A DNA stretch of 23,453 nucleotides from Veillonellaceae bacterium SB90 (lineage in GTDB: Bacteria > Bacillota > Negativicutes > Selenomonadales > Selenomonadaceae). Below, piece after piece: positions 6,795 to 13,758 of the stretch. Location: assembly GCA_902364065.1 (NCBI GenBank), contig CABJCJ010000035.1, positions 1 through 23,453 of the forward strand, read 5' to 3'. The notes under the pieces are model-generated. The model was not told the origin of the DNA. It made no database searches and was given only the letters and a program-made list of their open reading frames with translations. A program made the translations under genes and the position numbers. Numbering within the stretch: the stretch's first letter is position 1; every line of letters begins with the position of its first letter.

Positions 6795-8963
6795 ATGGAT
6801 GAACGGGACGATCTGGAGCTCCTGCAGGGCCTCAATGCGGCGCAGCGCGAGGCTGTGACGACCACGGAAGGCTTCGTGCGCGTGCTGGCGGGGGCCGGCT
6901 CCGGCAAGACGCGCGCTCTTTCGCACCGCTTTGCCTATCTCGTCGAGGAACTCGGCATCCTGCCCGGCAACATCCTCTGCGTGACCTTCACGAACAAGGC
7001 CGCGTCGGAGATGCGCAGCCGCATCCACGCGCTGACGGGCGACAACGATACGGGCTATATCAATACGTTTCACGGCTTCTGTGTCTCCATCCTGCAGGAG
7101 GACAGTCATGCCGTCGGCTATCCGAAGAGCTTTCTCGTGCTCGACAACGCCGATATCGACGACATGCTCGCGAAGATCTACGAGGAACGGGGCCTGACGC
7201 TGCGTGACATGACGTACGGGCAGGCGCGCGACATGTTCGAGATGCGCAAGCTCGTGCAGCAGCCCGATTACTATAAGGAACTCATTGCTCTGCCGCTCGC
7301 GGGGCTCAAAGAAAAATACGACCGCGCGCAGTCGAAGCAGGACATCCTCTTTTATGGCTATCTCTACGAACAGAAGAAATGCTTCGGCCTCGACTACAAC
7401 GACCTCATCAAGTTCTCGCTCCATATCTTCGCGGAGCATGAGGATATCCGCAAAAAATGGCAGCAGCGCCTCGAATACATCATGATCGATGAATTCCAGG
7501 ATATCGATGAGCCGCAGTACCGCCTCATGAACGTGCTCTGCGGCTGGCACAAGAATCTCTTCGTCGTCGGGGATCCCGACCAGACCATTTACTCATGGCG
7601 CGGCGCCTCAGGGCGGTATCTCCTGGATTTCGATGCGCATTTCCCGGGGACGAAGACGATCTTCATGCTCGAGAATTACCGTTCGACGCCGGAAATCCTC
7701 GCCGTCGTCAATTCGCTGATCGCGAAGAATACGAGCCGCGTCGAGAAGGATCTCGTACCGGTATGCCCGCATGGGAAAAAGGTGGTCTGCCATCATGCGG
7801 CGGCTGCGGACGAAGAAGGCGCGTGGCTGGCTGGCGAGATCGGGCGGCTGCATGCGGAGGGTGTGCCGTACCGCGATATGGCCGTGCTTTACCGCGCGCA
7901 TTACATCACGCGCAGCATCGAGGAGCAGCTGTTGAAGGCCGAGCTGCCCTATACGATCTACAGCGGCGTGCAGTTCTTTGCCCGCCGGGAAATCAAGGAT
8001 GCGCTCTCGTACCTGCGCATGCTCGCGTACCACGATGACCTGTCCTTCCTGCGCATCGTCAATGTGCCAAAGCGCAACATCGGCGAGCGGCGCAGGAAGT
8101 TCCTGACGGCCTATGCCGAGGAGCATCAGCTGACGCTCTGGCAGGCGCTGAAGGAAAGCCTGGCTGATCCCATCTGGCGTGGCACCAAAGTGAAGGATTT
8201 CATCAAGCTCATCGAAGATTTGGCCGAACTTTGCGAGGGCGGCTCCGTTTCGGAAATCCTCGCGCGCGTGCTCGACAAGAGCGGCTACGAGACGATGCTG
8301 CGCACGGAGGGCAGCCAGGCGCGTCTCGACAACCTCGCAGAACTCAAGCAGTCCGTGCGCGAGTATGAAGTGAACTGCGGCGAGGAAGCCGGGCTCATTG
8401 ACTACCTGAACCATGCGGCGCTCTTCACGAATCAGGATGCGGGCGATCCCGGCGACAAGGTGCGCCTGATGACGGTGCATACGGCCAAGGGGCTTGAGTT
8501 CCCGTACGTCTTCCTCTGCGGGCTCAACGAGGGCATCTTCCCTTCGCGCAAGACGCGCACGCCCGAGGCGATGGAGGAGGAGCGCCGCCTGGCCTTTGTC
8601 GCGATGACGCGGGCGGAGAAGGGACTCTGCCTTTCTGATGCCGAAGGTCTCCATATTGACGGCTCGCTGCGCTATCCCTCGCGCTTTATTTTTGATATTG
8701 AACCAAAGCTTCTGGATTTTACGGCGCCGCTGCCGGAAAAGCTCGTGCGCGATGCGAAGGATTACATCCGCGCTTCTTCGCGCCGCCTGCTGCGTCAGGC
8801 GGAACCCGCGGCGTTCCGGGAGGGCGACCGCATCACGCACCGCGTGTTCGGCGACGGTACCATCGTGGCGCTCGATGCGGAAAAGGGAGCTTACGTCATC
8901 CATTTCGATGAACTCGCGACGAACCGCAGCATCTCGTTCCGCGTCAAGCTGCAGCGTCTGTGA
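6795..8963 (+). CDS. pcrA: PcrA/UvrD-type 3'-5' DNA helicase
   Basis: SF1A helicase for DNA repair and replication-fork maintenance. Motifs in order: Q-motif GLNAAQREAV (12-21), Walker A AGAGSGKT (32-39), motif Ia TFTNKAASEM, INTFHGFC, Walker B DEFQD (232-236), motif III VVGDPDQTIYSWRGA (257-271), motif IV ENYRS, motif V VRLMTVHTAKGLEFPYVF, and motif VI RRLAFVAMTRAE. The C-terminal 50 residues (GDRITHRVFGDGTIVAL...) form the Tudor-like domain that in PcrA contacts RNA polymerase. At 722 residues it is a normal length. The ATG at 6795 follows GGAGGG. In domain 2B GGSVSEILARVLDKSGYE is typical of the PcrA group. It is transcribed alone, divergently from the small ORF/YibE/F unit. Confidence 0.95.
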   Translation: MDERDDLELLQGLNAAQREAVTTTEGFVRVLAGAGSGKTRALSHRFAYLVEELGILPGNILCVTFTNKAASEMRSRIHALTGDNDTGYINTFHGFCVSILQEDSHAVGYPKSFLVLDNADIDDMLAKIYEERGLTLRDMTYGQARDMFEMRKLVQQPDYYKELIALPLAGLKEKYDRAQSKQDILFYGYLYEQKKCFGLDYNDLIKFSLHIFAEHEDIRKKWQQRLEYIMIDEFQDIDEPQYRLMNVLCGWHKNLFVVGDPDQTIYSWRGASGRYLLDFDAHFPGTKTIFMLENYRSTPEILAVVNSLIAKNTSRVEKDLVPVCPHGKKVVCHHAAAADEEGAWLAGEIGRLHAEGVPYRDMAVLYRAHYITRSIEEQLLKAELPYTIYSGVQFFARREIKDALSYLRMLAYHDDLSFLRIVNVPKRNIGERRRKFLTAYAEEHQLTLWQALKESLADPIWRGTKVKDFIKLIEDLAELCEGGSVSEILARVLDKSGYETMLRTEGSQARLDNLAELKQSVREYEVNCGEEAGLIDYLNHAALFTNQDAGDPGDKVRLMTVHTAKGLEFPYVFLCGLNEGIFPSRKTRTPEAMEEERRLAFVAMTRAEKGLCLSDAEGLHIDGSLRYPSRFIFDIEPKLLDFTAPLPEKLVRDAKDYIRASSRRLLRQAEPAAFREGDRITHRVFGDGTIVALDAEKGAYVIHFDELATNRSISFRVKLQRL

Positions 8964-8969
8964 TTTTCT

Positions 8970-8998
8970 TTGCATTATGGCGGCGATAGTGCGATAAT
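8970..8998 (+). promoter_or_regulatory. Candidate sigma-A promoter for the MFS gene
   Basis: TTGCAT (8970-8975), a 17-base spacer and GATAAT (8993-8998) lie 60 bases before the chosen ATG. The AT-rich stretch 8998-9030 fits a promoter region. Confidence 0.5.
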
Positions 8999-9058
8999 AA
9001 TCCCTGTATATTATAGAAAGTGGATTATATAAATCAAAACAAAGAAAGCGGGAATCGT

Positions 9059-10291
9059 ATGGAACGAGAACGACTTTGGACACCGGAATTCCTGGGCATG
9101 GGCGGCAGCAATCTGTTCCTCTTCATGTCGCAGTATATCATGGTAGCCGCACTGCCCATTTTCATCATGGACAGTCTCGGCGGCGGCGATATGGAGGCGG
9201 GACTGGCCATGAGTTTCTTTCAGATCGGCGCCGTCACCTGCCGGCCTTTGGCCGGCAGGCTCATCGATGCCGTCAACAAGCGCCGGCTGATGATCGCAGC
9301 GACGACAGTATTCTTCCTCATCATGCTGGCCTTCAACTGGCTGCACAGCCTGACTTCCATTTATGTGCTGCGCCTTTTGCACGGCTGCATCTTTGCGCTG
9401 GCGACGACGGCTGCGGCGGCCATGGCGGCCCTCGTGCTGCCGGCCACGCGCAAGGGCGAGGGCATCGGCTACTTTGCGCTGTCGACGAATCTCGCGATGG
9501 TCGTCGGCCCCTTGCTGGGCCTCCTGCTCATCGGCAATCTCGGCAGCACGGCGCTCTTTGCTTTCGTAACGCTTTTGGGCGCGCTGACATTCTTCGCCGC
9601 GAATGCGCGTCGCCTGCCCGATGCCATTATCCTGCCGGCCAAGCGTACGAAGAAGGGCTTCCATCTCAGTGATTTCATCGAGCGCAAGGCACTGGCTCCC
9701 GCGGGACTCGGCGGCCTCGTGTTCTTCGCCTACGGCGGCATCCTGACGTTCATCCCGCTCTATGCCAAGAGCCTGGGCCTGCAGGCCGAGACGAGCCTCT
9801 TCTTCATGGTCTTTGCGCTCGTCATCATCCTGACGCGCCCTGTCATTGGCCGACTGTTCGATGAGAAGGGCCCGGACTGGACGGTCTGGCCGGGCTTCCT
9901 GTTCTTTGCCGCAGGCATGGTCATCTTCAGCCAGGTCCAGTCCGTCACCGGCCTGCTGATTGCGGCGGCAGTGCTCGGCATCGGCTTTGGCGCGCTGAGC
10001 CCTGCGTTTCAGACGCTTGCGGTCAAGAGTGCGGCACCTTCCAGGGCGGGCGTAGCGACGGCCACGTATTTCTGGTCGCTCGACATCAGCGTCGGCCTGG
10101 CAGCAGCCATCATGAGCATCGTGGCGGCGAACTTCGGCTATTCGTTCATGTACGGCGCCGTCAACACGGCCATCGTCATCCTGACGGCCGTCTGCTACTA
10201 CATCTGGCGCCATCACCAGAAGCGCATCGCACATATCCGGCGCGCCAGGCGGAAAAGACATGCAAATGAGGACTTGCCACGCGTGCGATAA
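9059..10291 (+). CDS. MFS transporter (drug:H+ antiporter-like)
   Basis: A 12-helix major facilitator protein of 410 residues. The first helices (LGMGGSNLFLFMSQYIMVAALPIFIMDSL split over TM1) and the loop-2 motif RPLAGRLIDAVNKRRLM identify the family. The repeat in the second half is RPVIGRLFDEKGPDW. No sugar-porter signatures are seen, so a drug or metabolite efflux role is more likely, but the substrate cannot be read from sequence. The ATG at 9059 is chosen because a GAAAGCGG stretch precedes it and the hydrophobic protein begins shortly after. A GTG start at 9020 is in frame but has no ribosome binding site. The next gene starts 39 bases downstream. Confidence 0.88.
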   Translation: MERERLWTPEFLGMGGSNLFLFMSQYIMVAALPIFIMDSLGGGDMEAGLAMSFFQIGAVTCRPLAGRLIDAVNKRRLMIAATTVFFLIMLAFNWLHSLTSIYVLRLLHGCIFALATTAAAAMAALVLPATRKGEGIGYFALSTNLAMVVGPLLGLLLIGNLGSTALFAFVTLLGALTFFAANARRLPDAIILPAKRTKKGFHLSDFIERKALAPAGLGGLVFFAYGGILTFIPLYAKSLGLQAETSLFFMVFALVIILTRPVIGRLFDEKGPDWTVWPGFLFFAAGMVIFSQVQSVTGLLIAAAVLGIGFGALSPAFQTLAVKSAAPSRAGVATATYFWSLDISVGLAAAIMSIVAANFGYSFMYGAVNTAIVILTAVCYYIWRHHQKRIAHIRRARRKRHANEDLPRVR

Positions 10292-10330
10292 TGGATGTAG
10301 AGATGTGTAAGGCTCAAAAAGGCAAAGGTC

Positions 10331-10741
10331 GTGGTCAGATTGACAACTCACACAATGAATAAGGAACGCAAAATCATATGCTTTGGCATCGCCATCGGCA
10401 TGCTGCTCGGTGTGATCGGCATCAAGCTCATGGGCATGAGCGGCACGGTGATCCTGGCGGCCGTCATCTTCCTCGTGCCGCTCGTGCCGGAGATTCGGGA
10501 ACATCTGCGCACGGTGAGGACGCCGCAGGCGCAGATGCCCCCGGTGGAACTGCCGCACGTCACCATGCCGCATGTCGATATGCCCCACGTGAAGGTCCCG
10601 CACGTCGATATGCCGGACTTCCACATGTCGGAGGAGACGAAGGAAGAATTCACCGAGGACTGGCTCAGCAACCGGGCCATCGTGATCTATTTCATTCTCT
10701 TTCTCATCAGTTTCCTGATCGGCTATGTGGTGCTGAACTGA
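10331..10741 (+). CDS. Two-helix membrane protein with a PHVxM pentapeptide repeat
   Basis: The unknown protein has an N-terminal hydrophobic region (about 16-52, two closely spaced segments) and a C-terminal membrane helix (about 115-135, AIVIYFILFLISFLIGYVVL). Between them lies a proline-rich linker (about 68-98) in which a five-residue unit of the type MPHVD repeats about six times. It reads PVELPHVTMPHVDMPHVK, then VPHVDMPDFHM. An acidic stretch (SEETKEEFTEDW) follows. The start is uncertain: GTG 10331 has AAAAAGG 8 bases upstream, whereas the natural-looking ATG 10355 (MNKERKII) has no clear ribosome binding site. It probably shares a transcript with the MFS gene. The function is not known. 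Confidence 0.7.
   Translation: MVRLTTHTMNKERKIICFGIAIGMLLGVIGIKLMGMSGTVILAAVIFLVPLVPEIREHLRTVRTPQAQMPPVELPHVTMPHVDMPHVKVPHVDMPDFHMSEETKEEFTEDWLSNRAIVIYFILFLISFLIGYVVLN
10550..10619 (+). repeat. 15-bp coding repeat (CCGCACGTC-GATATG type)
   Basis: Nearly identical 15-base units encoding PHVxM/V follow one another, for example ccgcatgtcgatatg and ccgcacgtcgatatg. Most third-position changes are silent, which suggests amplification of the unit followed by protein-level selection. Confidence 0.7.
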
Positions 10742-10784
10742 GATTTCAGCAAAATCTTTGCGTCTTATAATACCGCTGTAATTC

Positions 10785-10840
10785 ATCGCCTCTAAGATAG
10801 GAGTAACGAGTTTTATTCCTATCTTAGAGGTGATTTTTTT
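10785..10840 (+). terminator. Strong intrinsic terminator whose 3' arm carries a ribosome binding site
   Basis: CCTCTAAGATAGGA (10789-10802) pairs perfectly with 10817-10830, extended by GAT/ATC, and is followed by seven Ts (10834-10840). It ends the transcript of the membrane-protein gene. The 3' arm contains GAGGTG, which is placed as a ribosome binding site for the TTG at 10839 of the hydrolase remnant. Confidence 0.85.
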
Positions 10841-11179
10841 GTCTTGGAAAAAAGCAATCTTACTGGCCGGCAAATGGCTGCGATGAAGGACAAGACGCTC
10901 TGGATCACGGTCTGCTCGGGCGACAACAAGGCCTTCCCGGGCATGAATGAGGCTACGGCGCTCTGGGAATCCCTCGGCAGTTCCGTCGCGCGCAACGCTT
11001 CGCCGTGGTGGGACAGCAAGGCGCCTGTGGCTGACCTCAATCAGAAGGTCCGCGATCTTGCCGCACAGGGCAAGAAGATCAATTACACGGTTTTCGCCGA
11101 CGGCAACCACATGTACACTTGGTCGTTCGCCTATGGCATCGACGCTATCCGTGACTGGCTCTTTGCCCAGAAAAAATAA
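10839..11179 (+). pseudogene. Alpha/beta hydrolase (esterase/peptidase-like), remnant with internal deletion
   Basis: The 3' part reads MKDKTLWITVCSGDNKAFPG..., then NYTVFADGNHMYTWSFAYG..., then RDWLFAQKK. This matches the last third of PHB-depolymerase/prolyl-oligopeptidase-like esterases, including the catalytic-His segment GNH. The oxyanion and GxSxG nucleophile parts are missing. Just upstream, after GAGGTGA, a TTG at 10839 opens MSWKKAILLAGKWLR in another frame and stops at once. It looks like the start of a signal peptide. The simplest reading is a gene whose middle was deleted out of frame, leaving the start and the end. The C-terminal frame could still start at TTG 10844 or ATG 10874, but it would be catalytically dead. 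Confidence 0.7.
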
Positions 11180-11191
11180 AAACAGGCAGTA

Positions 11192-11225
11192 AAAAATCCC
11201 GCTGGCCAGGCCAACGGGATTTTTG
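11192..11225. terminator. Bidirectional intrinsic terminator
   Basis: AAAAATCCCG (11192-11201) pairs with CGGGATTTTT (11215-11224), with TGG/CCA inside. The stem has A and T runs on the two sides and lies between converging genes. Confidence 0.88.
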
Positions 11226-11246
11226 CTGTTCATGAGAAGAACGAGT

Positions 11247-12593
11247 TCAGGAATCGAGCGCCGTATCCGTGATTTCCTCGAGCGTCTTCTGTTTGCTTTC
11301 CTTGCCGAGCGTCAGGACGACGGCGGAAATGATGACGAAGACGGAAGCGAACATCAGGAAGATCGTGCTCATGCCGAAGGCATTGGCGAGCATGAGGCCG
11401 ACGAGCATCGGGGCAATCATGCCGCCGATGCGGCCAAAGCCGGCAGCCCAGCCGGAACCGAGCGCGCGGATGGTCGTCGGATACTGCTCCGGCGTGTAGG
11501 TGTAGGTGACGCCCCAGGCGCCGAGGTTGAAGAAGCTCATGGCTGCGCCCCAGGCGAGCAGGGCGGAGGCGGAGCCCGCATTGCCGAAGAAGAAGCTGCA
11601 GATGCCCGACATCAGCAGGAACAGGGAGAGCGTGTACTTGCGGCCGATGACATCGACGAGCCAGGCAGCCGCATAATAGCCGGGCAGCTGCGCGAGCGTC
11701 ATGATGAGCACGTATTCAAATGTCTTGACAACGGCAAAGCCCTGGGCGAAGACGATGGACGGCAGCCACATGAAGATGCCGTAGTAGCTGAAGACGATGC
11801 CAAACCAGGCCAGCCAGAGCATGATCGTGCGCGTGCGGAACGGTTTTGTCCAGAGTGTCGCGAAGCTCGTCGCAGCGGCCTTCGGCTGCTCACGTTCGGC
11901 CGGGTTCAGCTCCTTGTCAAACGGACGGCTCTCGACGTGGAGTTTCTGCTCGAGGTCGAGGATGATGGCTTTTGCTTCTTCCATGCGGCCGTGTGAGATC
12001 AGGTAGCGCACGGATTCCGGCATGTGCAGGCGGATCAGGAAGACGTAGAGGGCAGGGATTGTGCCGATGACAAACGCAATCTGCCAGCCGAAGCGCGGGA
12101 TCAGCAGGTAGGCGATGCAGGCGGCGACGAGCCAGCCGACGCCCCAGAAGCTTTCAAGCAGCACGATGAAGCGGCCGCGCAGATGGCTTGGCGCGTATTC
12201 GCTCATGAGCGTTGCCGCGACGGGCAGCTCGCCGCCGAGGCCGAAGCCCACGAGGAAGCGGAAGACGAGCAGCGACTCATAGCTCCAAGCCAGTGCGCAG
12301 AGGCCCGTCGAGATGCTGTAGAGCAGCACGGTGATCGTGAAGATTTTCTTGCGGCCGATGCGGTCCGCGACCGTGCCCGCGAGCACGGCACCGAGCGCCA
12401 TGCCGATGAGACCGATGGAGCCAATCCAGCCGGCCTGGGCGGGCGAGAGCCCCCAGTCTTTCGTGAGCACGGGCAGGACGAAAGCGATGAGTCCCGTATC
12501 CATGGCGTCAAACAGCCAGCCAAGACCGGTGACCAGCAGCAGTTTGTAGTGGAATGAGCCGACAGGCAGCTCCTCCAGGCGTTCCAGAATCAT
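11247..12593 (-). CDS. MFS metabolite transporter, NiaP-like (possible niacin transporter)
   Basis: A 448-residue, 12-helix transporter of the sugar/organic-acid porter branch. The N-terminal signature GLGWLFDAMDTGLIAFVLPV and ADRIGRKKIFT, the SEYAPSHLRGRF segment, the central MPESVRYLISHGR and the later YTPEQYPTTIRALGSG are typical of the NiaP (YceI)/MHS-like group. NiaP members carry nicotinate across the membrane. Aromatic-acid carriers are close alternatives. The ATG at 12593 is preceded by AAGGAG and AGAGG; an upstream TTG at 12620 would place the ribosome binding site inside the gene. Upstream, a 22-bp palindrome overlaps its promoter, suggesting tight repression. The specific substrate is inferred. 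Confidence 0.85.
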   Translation of the reverse strand: MILERLEELPVGSFHYKLLLVTGLGWLFDAMDTGLIAFVLPVLTKDWGLSPAQAGWIGSIGLIGMALGAVLAGTVADRIGRKKIFTITVLLYSISTGLCALAWSYESLLVFRFLVGFGLGGELPVAATLMSEYAPSHLRGRFIVLLESFWGVGWLVAACIAYLLIPRFGWQIAFVIGTIPALYVFLIRLHMPESVRYLISHGRMEEAKAIILDLEQKLHVESRPFDKELNPAEREQPKAAATSFATLWTKPFRTRTIMLWLAWFGIVFSYYGIFMWLPSIVFAQGFAVVKTFEYVLIMTLAQLPGYYAAAWLVDVIGRKYTLSLFLLMSGICSFFFGNAGSASALLAWGAAMSFFNLGAWGVTYTYTPEQYPTTIRALGSGWAAGFGRIGGMIAPMLVGLMLANAFGMSTIFLMFASVFVIISAVVLTLGKESKQKTLEEITDTALDS

Positions 12594-12624
12594 GAAAATA
12601 ACCTCTTTCTCCTTCAACAAAACA

Positions 12625-12679
12625 AAAATAAATCATTTCTGTTCAGCTGTCATGACAGCTGAAATACATACTGTATATT
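12625..12679. promoter_or_regulatory. 22-bp perfect palindrome (operator) between two divergent promoters
   Basis: TTCAGCTGTCA (12642-12652) is followed directly by its exact reverse complement (12653-12663). Because it is symmetric it supplies an ATGACA -35 box on both strands. Plus: ATGACA 12652-12657, 16-base spacer, TATATT 12674-12679. Minus: ATGACA 12653-12648, 17-base spacer, TATTTT 12630-12625. A dimeric repressor bound here would block both the transporter gene and the leader of thiD. Size and TGTCATGACA-like core recall operators described for the niacin repressor NiaR; that comparison is from memory. Confidence 0.7.
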
Positions 12680-12894
12680 TTACGTACTTTTTAGAAAAAA
12701 GCAAGGGGAAACCGGCAAACAAGGGAAACCCGCATCAATCGCTACAACAGCCTTGGAAAATCTGTAGTAAACGCGCGAAATCCAGGCTTTTGCCATCGTT
12801 GAGCAGGAAAAAGGGGAGTGCGCGGCTAATGTTAATACTGTTGATGCAAATTATGGAAGTGATACCGTTTGACCGAAGGAAAGGGGAATATCGG
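12680..12894 (+). other. 215-base leader before thiD, no gene seen
   Basis: This stretch lies between the plus-strand promoter and the thiD start. It contains small self-complementary pieces (GGGAAACCC near 12722; AGCCTTGGA near 12749 with TCCAGGCT at 12781-12788). No ORF with a ribosome binding site is seen, and no TPP-riboswitch core (CUGAGA, or ACCUGAUCUGGAUAAU-like) is present. An in-frame ATG at 12829 upstream of thiD exists but lacks a ribosome binding site. Confidence 0.35.
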
Positions 12895-13713
12895 ATGAAG
12901 AAGGTTTTGACGATTGCCGGCAGTGACTCAAGCGGCGGCGCAGGGATCCAGGCGGACCTCAAGACGATGCTGGCACACGGTGTTTTCGGCATGAGTGCCG
13001 TCACGGCACTCACGGCACAGAACACGACGGGCGTGCGCATGGTGCAGGAAGCGGCGCCGGAATTCCTGGCGGCCGAGATCGATGCAGTATTTGAGGATAT
13101 CCGTCCCGATGCCGTCAAGATCGGCATGGTTTCCTCGGCAGGGCTCATCCGCGTGATTGCCGAAAGGCTGCGTGCCCATGAGGCCGAACACATCGTTGTC
13201 GATCCCGTGATGGTTGCGACGAGCGGCGCGAAGCTGCTCGAGGACTCCGCGAGCCTCGCCCTGCGTCAGGAACTCTTTCCGCTCGCTGAGGTCATCACGC
13301 CGAACATTCCTGAGCTCTCGGCCCTGACCGGCCTTACGGTTGACAGCCGTGAGACGATGGTGCAGGCAGCCCGTTCGCTCCATGCCGCAGCCGGCGTCAG
13401 CGTGCTGGCCAAGGGCGGCCACTTCGGCGAGGATGCGAGCGACCTGCTCGTCACGGCGGACGAGGAGAAGTGGTTCGCGGCGCCGCGCATCGACAATCCG
13501 AATACACATGGCACAGGCTGCACGCTCTCGAGCGCCATCGCCTCGAATCTGGCCAAGGGCTTCCCGTTGACCGAAGCCGTGGGCCTCGCCAAATCATACC
13601 TGACGGGGGCGCTGCTTTCCGGCCTCAATCTCGGCAAGGGCAGCGGTCCGCTCAATCACGGCTGGGCTCTGCAGGGCGATTTCTTCATGGTGGAAAAAAA
13701 TGCCGGAGCGTGA
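12895..13713 (+). CDS. thiD: Hydroxymethylpyrimidine/phosphomethylpyrimidine kinase (ThiD)
   Basis: Ribokinase-fold kinase phosphorylating HMP and HMP-P in thiamine synthesis or salvage. It starts [19 protein letters not shown], where GSDSSGGAG (9-17) is the ThiD substrate loop. Further motifs are [39 protein letters not shown] and [15 protein letters not shown] with the GTGC anion hole and catalytic aspartate-equivalent region. The length of 272 residues is typical. The ATG at 12895 has AGGGG 8 bases upstream, and the long in-frame extension to 12592 is ignored. PdxK-like pyridoxal kinases of the ThiD family are an alternative. An exported hydrolase follows 45 bases later. No other thi genes are in view. 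Confidence 0.92.
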   Translation: MKKVLTIAGSDSSGGAGIQADLKTMLAHGVFGMSAVTALTAQNTTGVRMVQEAAPEFLAAEIDAVFEDIRPDAVKIGMVSSAGLIRVIAERLRAHEAEHIVVDPVMVATSGAKLLEDSASLALRQELFPLAEVITPNIPELSALTGLTVDSRETMVQAARSLHAAAGVSVLAKGGHFGEDASDLLVTADEEKWFAAPRIDNPNTHGTGCTLSSAIASNLAKGFPLTEAVGLAKSYLTGALLSGLNLGKGSGPLNHGWALQGDFFMVEKNAGA

Positions 13714-13758
13714 TAAGATGGAAACGATATTTCTGGAAGGAAGGTAAAAATTTTCATC

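Noticed and set aside
7608..9083. 491-codon minus-strand frame inside pcrA
   Set aside because: It is antisense to clear helicase motifs and has no ribosome binding site or recognisable family.
10743..10778. Promoter TTTCAG-16-TATAAT directly before the 10785-10840 terminator, giving a very short RNA
   Set aside because: The -35 match is poor and any RNA would end within about 60 bases; kept only as a possibility, not annotated.
9011..11233. 740-codon open frame on the minus strand across the MFS, repeat-protein and hydrolase-remnant genes
   Set aside because: It runs antisense to well-supported genes, has a composition of charged low-complexity residues typical of shadow frames in GC-rich DNA, and shows no domain.
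12680..12894. TPP riboswitch upstream of thiD
   Set aside because: The conserved CUGAGA and the long ACCUGAUCUGGAUAAUGCCAG-type core (only partly quoted from memory) are not present.
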